Virus record (IMG/VR): IMGVR_UViG_3300044648_000192
Coordinates: 1-30,008 of that record
DNA length: 30,008 nt
Source of the DNA: a virus
Strand: one strand, 5' to 3'
A program made the position numbers and the translations under genes. Shown here in pieces: positions 23,437 through 30,008 of this stretch. Below the pieces are notes generated by a model that saw only the letters and a list, made by a program, of their open reading frames with translations, had not been told where the DNA came from and did not search any database. Numbering within the stretch: the stretch's first letter is position 1; every line of letters begins with the position of its first letter.

Positions 23437-24947
23437 AGCAGGAAGAGATTCTAGCAGAGGCACGCAGGCAGGCCACAGAAGACTTTCTGAAGCGTACACC
23501 AGATGGCCAGCGCATGACCAATCTAGCCGCGGGCACGCCATGGAAGCCCACGGCCTTTGACATGGAAGCGCAGCAGCACCAGACCACGCTCGCGCCCGGC
23601 GCAGAGGAACCGGAAGACGGCGGGATGATGCAATCCCTTGGGCAAATGGCCAAGCAAGGCGCACTGCCAGCCATAGGCGCAACGATAGGTGCGCTCTCGC
23701 CTGTCCCTGGCGGGGCTGCGATGGGGGGCGGGCTTGGCGAAATGGTCAACCAGGCTGTCGGCATTACTGAGCCAAGCGGAATGGCCATTCTCATGAACGG
23801 CATTGCTCCAGCGGGCGGGAATATAGCAGGACGAGCGATGAGGAACCTTCCGCGGGCCATCCCTGGTGCAGGCGCAGCGGTGAATGAATTGGCTGCGCAG
23901 CAGGGCGCGCAAATCCCGCAAAAGATTGGGCCAGAACGGACGCTTGAAGGCATTATGAAGCTGGTAAGCCTCAAAAATCCGAAGGCTGACACTGGCGCAG
24001 TGCAACAGGCTTTAATGGGGCAGATGGACCAGCTGCTAAAGAATCCAGAAAAGAAAGTCTCCCAGGTCTTGTATGAGGTAGCAGACGACTTGGCGAAGCA
24101 GGCGGGCGGGCCGATCCGCGTAGACTCCATGACGATCAGGGAGGCCACTGCCAAGCTCCTCAACAAAGAGGCGAAGATGGGCAGCGCGACGGCCTCACCT
24201 GAAATCAAGGCCCTAGCGGAAGAGTTTAACGACCTCACCAAGGGCGGAACAGGCGTACCATTCGACGTACTCTATGCGCGATTGCAACGGCTGAACGGCC
24301 AAGTCGGCGGGGCCAAGGGTGAAGACCAGGGCGCATACAAGTTACTGATTGGCGCGATCGAGGATGATATAGAGCACGCAGTAAAAAGCTCAGCCGATAA
24401 CATGCCGGCTGCACAAGCATTCAGGACCGCGCAAGCCGCCTGGCAAAAAGAGAAGGGTCAAAAAACCGTACTCGACATTATTAACAGGGCGACAACTGAG
24501 CGCGCCAGCGATGGAATGGTGCAGTTCAATCGTGGGACGGTGCAGAAGGCGCTGAAGGACGAGCGGTTGCAGAAATTGCTAGGGCCAGAGGCCGTGAAGT
24601 TCATCAAGGAAGACCTGTCCAATATGGGCATCATTACAAAGCTGCCGCCAGGCCCAGGCGAACACTTCGGATCAGGCCGCAACATTATCGGGGCCAGTGC
24701 GGGGGCCTTGTATGGGGCGTATGGTGGAGGGCCAAGCGGGGCAATGCAACTTGGCGCGGCTGTCCCTGTGGCCATGGAATTGATTAGCAAGGCAGCCATG
24801 ACATCAACAGGGCGCACCATGATTAAAGCCTTTGTCAAGGCAGGACAAGGCAAACTCACCCCAGCAGCCATGTCAATACTGGCAGCCTATGTAGAAGGCG
24901 GGACGCACATCTTAGATGGGGCCGCAGAAATGGCGGTGGGCGAGTGA
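23433..24947 (+). CDS. Internal virion protein with Gly/Ala-rich hydrophobic region (504 aa)
   Basis: Residues 1-65 are charged and polar. Residues about 70-150 form long Gly/Ala/Met-rich hydrophobic stretches (LPAIGATIGALSPVPGGAAM) that could insert into a membrane. A helical middle follows (KVSQVLYEVADDLAKQAGGP), and a second Gly/Ala-rich hydrophobic region lies around 405-450 (IIGASAGALYGAYGGGPSGA). This pattern suits an ejection protein forming a channel across the host envelope. It ends in the GTGA overlap with the first tail fibre gene. No catalytic motif is recognised. Confidence 0.65.
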   Translation: MKQEEILAEARRQATEDFLKRTPDGQRMTNLAAGTPWKPTAFDMEAQQHQTTLAPGAEEPEDGGMMQSLGQMAKQGALPAIGATIGALSPVPGGAAMGGGLGEMVNQAVGITEPSGMAILMNGIAPAGGNIAGRAMRNLPRAIPGAGAAVNELAAQQGAQIPQKIGPERTLEGIMKLVSLKNPKADTGAVQQALMGQMDQLLKNPEKKVSQVLYEVADDLAKQAGGPIRVDSMTIREATAKLLNKEAKMGSATASPEIKALAEEFNDLTKGGTGVPFDVLYARLQRLNGQVGGAKGEDQGAYKLLIGAIEDDIEHAVKSSADNMPAAQAFRTAQAAWQKEKGQKTVLDIINRATTERASDGMVQFNRGTVQKALKDERLQKLLGPEAVKFIKEDLSNMGIITKLPPGPGEHFGSGRNIIGASAGALYGAYGGGPSGAMQLGAAVPVAMELISKAAMTSTGRTMIKAFVKAGQGKLTPAAMSILAAYVEGGTHILDGAAEMAVGE

Positions 24948-26212
24948 CAGAGACCATCAGATACAGCCGCATCGCCCTGCAGGACCTAGACCTAGGCTCA
25001 GGCTCAACACAAGTCACCTTAGCGGATGGCCGCGTCGTGGTCATGGATCAAGTGAGCTTGGCCGGGATTGCCCAGGATGCGGGCGTGCTCAGTTTCGATC
25101 AAGTCGCTGTCCAGTCCGTCAAGCACGCCTCTCTCGCTGCGGCAATTGCTACGCTTGGCAGTACCGAGGCCACGATTGTGATAGCCAACCTCCAGACGAT
25201 CGATAGCAATACCACGGTGCCTAGCAACATCACGCTTCAGTTTCTGGACCAGGGCCAAGTCAGTGTCGCTAGCGGCGTGACATTCCTGGTCAATGGCCGG
25301 GTGGTGGCGGCCAATCGGCAAATCTTCTCAGGCTCTGGCACGACCACGCTGGATAGTAGCGTGAATCCGCTGGAATATGGCTACTGGAATGGCGGGGGTG
25401 GGCTCCCGTACCTGACCGGCTTCAGGGGCGGGCAAAGCACCACGACCACGCCCTTTTCCTTGCAAGACGCAGCCGGCACGACTGGCCGTAGGCTGTCCCT
25501 GGAGGCCTCTAGTGCAGGCGGGGCCGAATTCCAAATGAAGCCAGGGTCTAGCGCCACGCCTGCCAGCCAAGTGACGAATGACCTGATTATGCAGCACAAG
25601 ACCGGGACGGACCTGGAACAGTTCAGGATTCGCACGGCCAGCAACGTCTATACCATCGACAGCACCTATAGCAATGTGGGCACGCCCAGGCCCATTGCCT
25701 TTACCATGGGCGCACGTATCGAACCCTCGGCAGTCGCTGGCGTGACAGCCCTGACCTTGTATGCGGACGCATCTGTTGATATACATAGCTCCAGCTACAC
25801 GGCAAACGGCAAAGTGTGGGGGGCTACGTATGCACGATTCACTGATCCAGGAGACAACGGAACTACTAAAGTCATCCTTGACACTCGCTCAACAACTCCA
25901 GCATCAAATACAGCCGATGCTTGCTTCCATGAGTACCGCAGAGGTGGCACGGCTAAGTGGAGTATTGGACTTAATGTTACAGCAACAGCAGTTGACTCTC
26001 TGGACATATACTCGTCTGGCGGACGCTTTGTCAGGTTCCTTGACCTCAACTCAGGGCCGGTTATCGAACTCTCAGCTGAATGCTCTGCAGACCCAGACGC
26101 CCCAGCCGCCAACCGGGCCAGGCTCTATTTGATCGACAGCGGGGCAGGGAAAACGATTCTCAAGGTACGGTTCTCAAGCGGGGCCGTTCAAACGATTGCG
26201 ACCCAGCCATGA
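24944..26212 (+). CDS. Tail fibre/spike protein 1 (422 aa)
   Basis: Residues 1-36 (MTETIRYSRIALQDLDLGSG and on) match the start of the larger spike at 26500, so they are probably the virion-binding anchor. Residues 68-130 resemble the short beta-helix head of phage spikes (NITLQFLDQGQVSVASGVTF, RQIFSGSGTTTL). The rest is Gly/Ser/Thr-rich beta sequence ending AGKTILKVRFSSGAVQTIA. From about 25830 codon choice shifts towards A/T-ending codons, and a 100-codon ORF is open in another frame there. It starts at GTG overlapping the previous stop. Receptor binding or depolymerase activity is inferred. Confidence 0.72.
   Translation: MTETIRYSRIALQDLDLGSGSTQVTLADGRVVVMDQVSLAGIAQDAGVLSFDQVAVQSVKHASLAAAIATLGSTEATIVIANLQTIDSNTTVPSNITLQFLDQGQVSVASGVTFLVNGRVVAANRQIFSGSGTTTLDSSVNPLEYGYWNGGGGLPYLTGFRGGQSTTTTPFSLQDAAGTTGRRLSLEASSAGGAEFQMKPGSSATPASQVTNDLIMQHKTGTDLEQFRIRTASNVYTIDSTYSNVGTPRPIAFTMGARIEPSAVAGVTALTLYADASVDIHSSSYTANGKVWGATYARFTDPGDNGTTKVILDTRSTTPASNTADACFHEYRRGGTAKWSIGLNVTATAVDSLDIYSSGGRFVRFLDLNSGPVIELSAECSADPDAPAANRARLYLIDSGAGKTILKVRFSSGAVQTIATQP
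25830..26132 (+). CDS. Possible overlapping gene inside fibre 1 (100 aa)
   Basis: In an alternative frame within the fibre gene, an ATG opens 100 codons for a well-formed helical protein (SLIQETTELLKSSLTLAQQL, then QPMLASMSTAEVARLSGVLD) with a Pro/Gln/Thr tail. The amino-acid pattern is far more protein-like than other shadow frames here. Only a weak G-rich stretch precedes it. It may be a real nested gene or chance. Confidence 0.3.
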   Translation: MHDSLIQETTELLKSSLTLAQQLQHQIQPMLASMSTAEVARLSGVLDLMLQQQQLTLWTYTRLADALSGSLTSTQGRLSNSQLNALQTQTPQPPTGPGSI

Positions 26213-26376
26213 AAGATATAACCTGCCAGGCATGCTTTCAGGACTGGAGTTTCACGGAAAGCGAATGGGTAGAGCTTTGCGCATTATTCGATGCGACAGA
26301 AGATGAAGAGATAGCCGAGCTGGATGGTTGCCCGAAGTGCATTGAAGGGCCTGGATTGCTAGCGGGGCACGCATGA
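26209..26376 (+). CDS. Tiny zinc-ribbon-like protein (55 aa)
   Basis: The ATG overlaps the fibre 1 stop (ATGA). The sequence has C-x2-C near the start (CQAC) and CPKC towards the end, spaced about 30 residues apart, enclosing an acidic stretch (FDATEDEEIAELDG). It therefore looks like a small treble-clef or ribbon protein. It lies between two spike genes, a common position for accessory genes. No family is assigned. Confidence 0.6.
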   Translation: MKDITCQACFQDWSFTESEWVELCALFDATEDEEIAELDGCPKCIEGPGLLAGHA

Positions 26377-26522
26377 CCGAGAAAGATTACTGCATCATTA
26401 TCGGGGCGAAAGAGGCGCACATTTACGAACTGACGCAGCAAAACCATCACTTAACGAAGGACCTAGAGGCTGCACGAGCCCAACTTAAGGAGTTGGCTCG
26501 TGACAGAAACAGTCCGGTATAG
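26373..26522 (+). CDS. Tiny helical protein between spike genes (49 aa)
   Basis: The ATG shares ATGA with the upstream stop. It encodes a helical, probably coiled-coil peptide (MTEKDYCIIIGAKEAHIYEL then HHLTKDLEAARAQLKELARD). Its last 23 bases overlap the start of the big spike gene, whose AAGGAG ribosome site lies inside it. A regulatory or chaperone role is possible. No family is recognised. Confidence 0.55.
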   Translation: MTEKDYCIIIGAKEAHIYELTQQNHHLTKDLEAARAQLKELARDRNSPV

Positions 26523-28500
26523 TCGCATCTACCTGCCCGACCTCTCCGTAGGCACTGGCACTGGCCAAGTCGTCTTAGCCGATGGCCGTGTGGTGTCCAT
26601 GGATGAGGTCAACCTAGACCTCCTTGCGCACCAACTCTCTGGCCGTTCCGGCCTGCTGCCGATCAAGGTCCTGGATACCAAGTGGTATGCCATGGCCGGC
26701 TATAACACCCTCTCCGATGCTGTCCTGGCGATCGGCTCAGCGACACGCGTGCTACTCATCACCACGACCATTTCCGTAGACGCCTCGACTACCATTCCCT
26801 CTAACGTGACAATCTGGCTGGCCGGCGAAGGGTCTTTTTCTGTCAGTGCTGGCATCACCTTGACCTTGCCCAGTCCCGCGGCCATTCATGCGCCTGGCTC
26901 CAGGCAAATCTTTAGCGGCTCAGGAACCGTGAGCTTCACGATAGGCGGCACGGCATCTCCTGGCTGGTTTGGCCTGGCGACATCGGCCTCAGCCGCGACC
27001 AATGCGGCGGCCATTGAAGATTGTATGAACGCCTTGCCCACGGCCAACTGCGGAAGCCTCATCTTTCCTGGTGACTCCTACAGCTCTGGCAATGTCCAAA
27101 TAAGCAACCGCAATAACCTCACGCTCAATGGTAACGGGTCAACCATCAACTGGAGCGGAACCGCAGCGGCCAGCAACTTCATCGGCTTTCAGCTCCTGAA
27201 TACCTGCAGTCAGATTACTGTCCAGAACTTCCACTTAGTGGGGGATGGCACAGCCGCTAGCGGCCATGCCGGGCTTTGGAACGCATCAGGCCAAACGATT
27301 TCACAGACGACCGTGCAATCTAACCACATTGAGGACTGCACGGTTGGCATTAGCTATAACGCAGCCTCAAGCGGAACCCATGCGGGCGGCGTCATCTCGC
27401 AGAACTACATCACGAACGTGGTAGGGACCTCAAGCGGCCAGGGCTATGGTATCCACCTGTCCAGCGCGACCAATATTCGAGTCTTTGAAAACTGGATCAA
27501 CCTTGCCCAGCGCCATAGCATTTACCACGCCAGCGGGGATTCCGGCTGTGTCATCCACGACAATATCATCACGAATCATCGCTCGGGCGTCTCTAATGAC
27601 ACCTACACCTGCGCGATCTCTGTCAGTCGCTCATCTAACGTAACCGTCTCCCATAACATCGTCAGGGACCACTACGACGGCGGCATAGAGGTCTCGCATA
27701 CCACGGTGGATGCGCTGAACTGCAGCAATATCATCGTGAACGGCAATCAGTTCATCGACCGGCAGAACGCGGTTGAGGACATGCTCATCGGGGAGCAGGG
27801 GGTTCCGACCAGCTACGAGACCTATAACGTCCACGTCAGCAACAATCTCTTCACCAACGCCTACGCCGACAAAAGCACGTCAGCCAATATCATTGTGATG
27901 AATGGCCGGCAGCTGCACATTTCCGGCAATACGTTCAAAACCACTGGCATCACTGGCACGGCGCGGTTTATCACCATCGGCCACAACTCGCACATCAGTA
28001 GCGATTCCCACTGCACAGAAACGCACCTGCTGAACAATGTCATTGTGGTGGAAGGGAACACCCTTACGGACGTGCGCTGCCTGGAATACTGCACGGACAT
28101 CCTCACGAATACCTCGCGCCATGTGTCTAAGGGCTCATCTGTGCCAACCGGGGCCTTGCGCTGGTACGACGGCACGACCAGGACCAACCCCAACATCAGG
28201 ACCGATAGCAGTACCGGCCACTTCATGGGCCTGTATACCGCTGCCGATACGACCCCGAGCGTGTATCAAGTCACCTGCATGTATATCGCCAATGCCGGGG
28301 GCGTGACGATCACGCAGTTTGACGACGGGGAAGAGGGGCAAGTGCTGACCCTGATCTTTGCCGACACCAATACGACCGTTTCAGATGGGGCGAACATTCA
28401 GCTGGCCAGCAGCACTAACTTTACCTCAGCCGGGAACGCAACCCTCGTGCTGGTCAAGCGCAGCACCCAATGGTTCCAGATTGGCGGGAGTACCAACTAA
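26500..28500 (+). CDS. Tailspike with right-handed beta-helix (666 aa)
   Basis: The start GTG at 26500 has AAGGAG at 26485-26490. Residues 1-36 repeat the anchor of fibre 1 (MTETVRYSRIYLPDLSVGTG). About 85-155 forms a head with the motif RQIFSGSGTVSF, then G-W-F-G, common in phage pectate-lyase-like spikes. From 180 to 530 is a parallel beta-helix with many N-N/N-x-I-x turns (HIEDCTVGISYN, NLFTNAYADK and similar). The C-terminal 100 residues are a beta domain (GVTITQFDDGEEGQVLTLIF) resembling trimerising caps. Such proteins bind and often cleave surface polysaccharide. Catalytic residues cannot be assigned by eye. Confidence 0.82.
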   Translation: MTETVRYSRIYLPDLSVGTGTGQVVLADGRVVSMDEVNLDLLAHQLSGRSGLLPIKVLDTKWYAMAGYNTLSDAVLAIGSATRVLLITTTISVDASTTIPSNVTIWLAGEGSFSVSAGITLTLPSPAAIHAPGSRQIFSGSGTVSFTIGGTASPGWFGLATSASAATNAAAIEDCMNALPTANCGSLIFPGDSYSSGNVQISNRNNLTLNGNGSTINWSGTAAASNFIGFQLLNTCSQITVQNFHLVGDGTAASGHAGLWNASGQTISQTTVQSNHIEDCTVGISYNAASSGTHAGGVISQNYITNVVGTSSGQGYGIHLSSATNIRVFENWINLAQRHSIYHASGDSGCVIHDNIITNHRSGVSNDTYTCAISVSRSSNVTVSHNIVRDHYDGGIEVSHTTVDALNCSNIIVNGNQFIDRQNAVEDMLIGEQGVPTSYETYNVHVSNNLFTNAYADKSTSANIIVMNGRQLHISGNTFKTTGITGTARFITIGHNSHISSDSHCTETHLLNNVIVVEGNTLTDVRCLEYCTDILTNTSRHVSKGSSVPTGALRWYDGTTRTNPNIRTDSSTGHFMGLYTAADTTPSVYQVTCMYIANAGGVTITQFDDGEEGQVLTLIFADTNTTVSDGANIQLASSTNFTSAGNATLVLVKRSTQWFQIGGSTN

Positions 28501-28904
28501 TGACCTTACGCGAACTCCTCATCAAGCACGAAGGCATCAAGGGCAAGGTGTATGCCGACACAGAAGGCATCCTCACTGTGGGCGTAGGCCGGAACCTGGA
28601 AGACGTAGGAGTCTCTTACGATGAGGCCATGCTCATGCTGGATAACGATATCAAGCGCGTGCTCTACGCTTGCTGGCATGAGTTTCCCTGGTTCGCTGAC
28701 CTGACCGAGGACCGTCAGAACGTGGTTGCGAACATGGTCTTTAACCTGGGCCTGGAAGGTTTCAAGAAGTTCAAGAAGATGATCGCGGCCATCGAAAAGG
28801 ATGACTATATCGAGGCCGCGTGCCAGATGATCGATAGTAAGTGGGCGGCCCAGGTCAAGGGCCGGGCTGTGGAATTGGCCGTCATGATGAAGGGGGAGGG
28901 GTAG
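28500..28904 (+). CDS. T4-type lysozyme (endolysin, GH24, 134 aa)
   Basis: ATG overlaps the spike stop (TAATG). Residues E11, D20 and T26 fall at exactly the T4 lysozyme catalytic positions: HEGIKGKVYADTEGILTVGV shows E in HEG, D in YAD and T in LTVG. The rest matches the helical C-terminal lobe, including RQNVVANMVFNLGLEGFKKF and SKWAAQVKGRAVELAVMM. It hydrolyses the MurNAc-GlcNAc bond of peptidoglycan. No signal peptide is present, so it needs the adjacent holin for release. At 134 aa it is shorter than T4 lysozyme (164). Confidence 0.9.
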   Translation: MTLRELLIKHEGIKGKVYADTEGILTVGVGRNLEDVGVSYDEAMLMLDNDIKRVLYACWHEFPWFADLTEDRQNVVANMVFNLGLEGFKKFKKMIAAIEKDDYIEAACQMIDSKWAAQVKGRAVELAVMMKGEG

Positions 28905-28908
28905 GGCC

Positions 28909-29331
28909 ATGTGGGAAAAGGTTGTCAGTATCCTGGGTGGCAACGTGTTCGATGGGGTCAAAGATATTATCCGCACGTTTAAGCTCCCGCCAGAACAACA
29001 GCTTGAATTCGACAGCAAAATGGCTGAATTGCAGACCACTGCCGAATTGAAGCTGGCCGAGCTGGAAGCCGGGGACCGCAACAGCGCGAGGCAGCGTGAG
29101 GCCACGGTGAAGGATCGGACCCCGGCCATTCTTGCCTACAGCATCACAGCTGGGTTTTTTGGCGTGCTCTTTTTCATGATGAACTACGAGATTCCACTGG
29201 CCGAAAAAGAAGTGCTCTTTGTCATGCTAGGCAGCCTGGGCACGGCCTGGACTGGGGTGATTGCCTACTATTTCGGCTCCAGCGCAGGGTCTGCGGCGAA
29301 ACATTCGATGATTGAGAGATTGACAAAATGA
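28909..29331 (+). CDS. Holin-like membrane protein (140 aa)
   Basis: Two strong membrane segments lie at about 72-92 and 101-122, after a charged helical region with a KLAELEAGDRNSARQREATV stretch. The end (YYFGSSAGSAAKHSMIERLT) has the Phe-Gly-Ser-Ser ... Lys signature of the 3TM holin/gene-transfer-agent holin family. The N terminus (KVVSILGGNVFDGVKDII) may form a third, amphipathic membrane element. Placed right after the lysozyme, it would open the inner membrane for lysozyme release. Confidence 0.78.
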   Translation: MWEKVVSILGGNVFDGVKDIIRTFKLPPEQQLEFDSKMAELQTTAELKLAELEAGDRNSARQREATVKDRTPAILAYSITAGFFGVLFFMMNYEIPLAEKEVLFVMLGSLGTAWTGVIAYYFGSSAGSAAKHSMIERLTK

Positions 29332-29591
29332 CACTCCCAACCATTCCTGACGTTACCAACATGACAGCTGACAAGCTCGTGATGTGGATTGCCGCGGCCC
29401 TGCTGGTGTTCGTGCTCTGGGGCGTGAATAGCAAGTTAGAAGCCATGATGGGCGAGCATATCGGCCTACTGAGAGTGGCGATTATCCAGTGCTACAACCA
29501 CGCAGAAAATAACCCTGACCCGGCCATGCGCATGAACCAGCAACGGCGCTGCCTGACGTTCCAACTCAATACGAGCATCCCCAAGGAATAA
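29328..29591 (+). CDS. Small membrane protein in the lysis cassette (87 aa)
   Basis: ATG overlaps the holin stop (ATGA). One membrane segment lies at about 15-33 (DKLVMWIAAALLVFVLWGV), followed by a polar tail with two Cys and a helical stretch (SKLEAMMGEHIGLLRVAIIQ). This single-span form could be an inner-membrane spanin subunit, an antiholin or another lysis modulator. The sequence is too short for a classic Rz coiled coil, so the call stays open. Confidence 0.55.
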   Translation: MTLPTIPDVTNMTADKLVMWIAAALLVFVLWGVNSKLEAMMGEHIGLLRVAIIQCYNHAENNPDPAMRMNQQRRCLTFQLNTSIPKE

Positions 29592-29914
29592 TGGACCTTA
29601 TCACGATCATGGCCGCGCTCTTCCTGAACCTGTCCATGGGCTGCGATGCCATGCCGGCTGAAGCGCAGCGCGTGAACGGGCAGGACTACCTGGTCCAGTC
29701 CTGGGCCTGCCGTGACAAGCACCATGAGCTGCATGTGTGGCGCACCTGGCAGCGTGAATGTGTGGCGCAGAACGGGGCCACGTTCTGGGGCAGGCCATAC
29801 TTCCTGGAAGACCCGCTGAACCACATGGCCTTCTACATCAATCGCTTTGGCGAACTCCAGGGCGGCTTCGGGGCATCAATAGAAAATGCCTACGTCAGTC
29901 TCTGCGGCTCTTAG
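29591..29914 (+). CDS. Small exported protein at the end of the lysis cassette (107 aa)
   Basis: ATG overlaps the previous stop (TAATG). The N terminus (MDLITIMAALFLNLSMGCDA) looks like a signal peptide lacking positive charge, with a weak lipobox around Cys18 (SMGC). The mature part has three more Cys (including WACRD and REC), so disulfides in the periplasm are possible. It could be an outer-membrane spanin-like or other secreted lysis factor. No family is recognised. Two stops in a row (TAGTAG) end it. Confidence 0.55.
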   Translation: MDLITIMAALFLNLSMGCDAMPAEAQRVNGQDYLVQSWACRDKHHELHVWRTWQRECVAQNGATFWGRPYFLEDPLNHMAFYINRFGELQGGFGASIENAYVSLCGS

Positions 29915-29917
29915 TAG

Positions 29918-29946
29918 TTGACACCCTCGAAATCACTTACTACACA
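29918..29946 (+). promoter_or_regulatory. Candidate sigma70-type promoter
   Basis: A perfect TTGACA (29918-29923) is followed 17 bases later by TACACA (29941-29946), which matches the -10 at 3 of 6 positions. It lies in the only non-coding stretch at the right end and would read into the next gene. Confidence 0.4.
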
Positions 29947-29997
29947 AGACCTAGCACGACTGTTCACCCACTTGTGAGGCCTTCCATTTCGGAGCGC

Positions 29998-30008
29998 ATG
30001 GGGAAGCT
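29998..30008 (+). CDS. Start of next gene (3'-partial)
   Basis: A GGAG element at 29991-29994 sits 3 bases before ATG at 29998, which reads M-G-K before the window ends. This supports a downstream gene after an 83-base gap, but no product can be read. Confidence 0.35.

Noticed and set aside
23354-24241. Minus-strand ORF of 295 codons opposite the ejection protein
   Set aside because: Composition (Ser/Ala/Cys/Pro-rich) is typical of a GC-rich antisense shadow; no gene neighbours on that strand.

Overview
The window is a stretch of the structural and lysis region of a tailed double-stranded DNA phage with a podovirus-like gene set. All convincing genes lie on the + strand. They are packed almost without gaps, and many junctions are stop/start overlaps (ATGA, GTGA, TAATG, TAGTG), so long co-transcribed, translationally coupled operons are likely. 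No integrase, tRNA, rRNA, CRISPR array or insertion sequence was seen. The base composition is moderately GC-rich and GTG/TTG starts are common. A T4-type lysozyme without a signal peptide, a holin-like protein and a secreted small protein at the end of the cluster suggest a Gram-negative host. The host cannot be named from the sequence, and an uncultured environmental phage is likely.

Layout: 1-3077 holds the end of the large terminase, a small unknown gene and the portal. 3061-6651 is a run of beta-rich or coiled-coil structural proteins of unknown role, including a 525-aa repeat protein, placed between portal and scaffold. 6651-7488 is a group of tiny genes, three of them cysteine-rich, one resembling the Mu Com translational regulator. 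7551-10031 holds the scaffold, major capsid protein and a small capsid-associated protein. 10085-15560 is an unusual module inside the head genes: a small Cys protein, a GT-A-like glycosyltransferase, two class I methyltransferases, a 792-aa multidomain Ig-like/carbohydrate-binding-like protein and a GT9-like (heptosyltransferase fold) protein. 15544-20229 holds the head-tail adaptors and the tail nozzle. 20213-24947 holds a GNAT-like protein and internal virion (DNA ejection) proteins. 24944-28500 holds two tail fibre/spike proteins sharing an N-terminal anchor, with two tiny genes between them. 28500-29914 is a lysis cassette. A TTGACA promoter-like site and the start of another gene close the window.

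How it fits together: the terminase packages DNA through the portal into a scaffolded capsid. The two adaptor proteins and the nozzle build a short tail. The ejection proteins are stored in the head or tail, the spikes bind the cell surface, and the lysis genes release progeny. The sugar/methyl-transfer module next to a large Ig-like protein suggests either glycan decoration of virions or modification of host surface polysaccharide. The Com-like gene upstream of a hairpin at the scaffold start suggests translational control of capsid assembly. Both ideas are inference.
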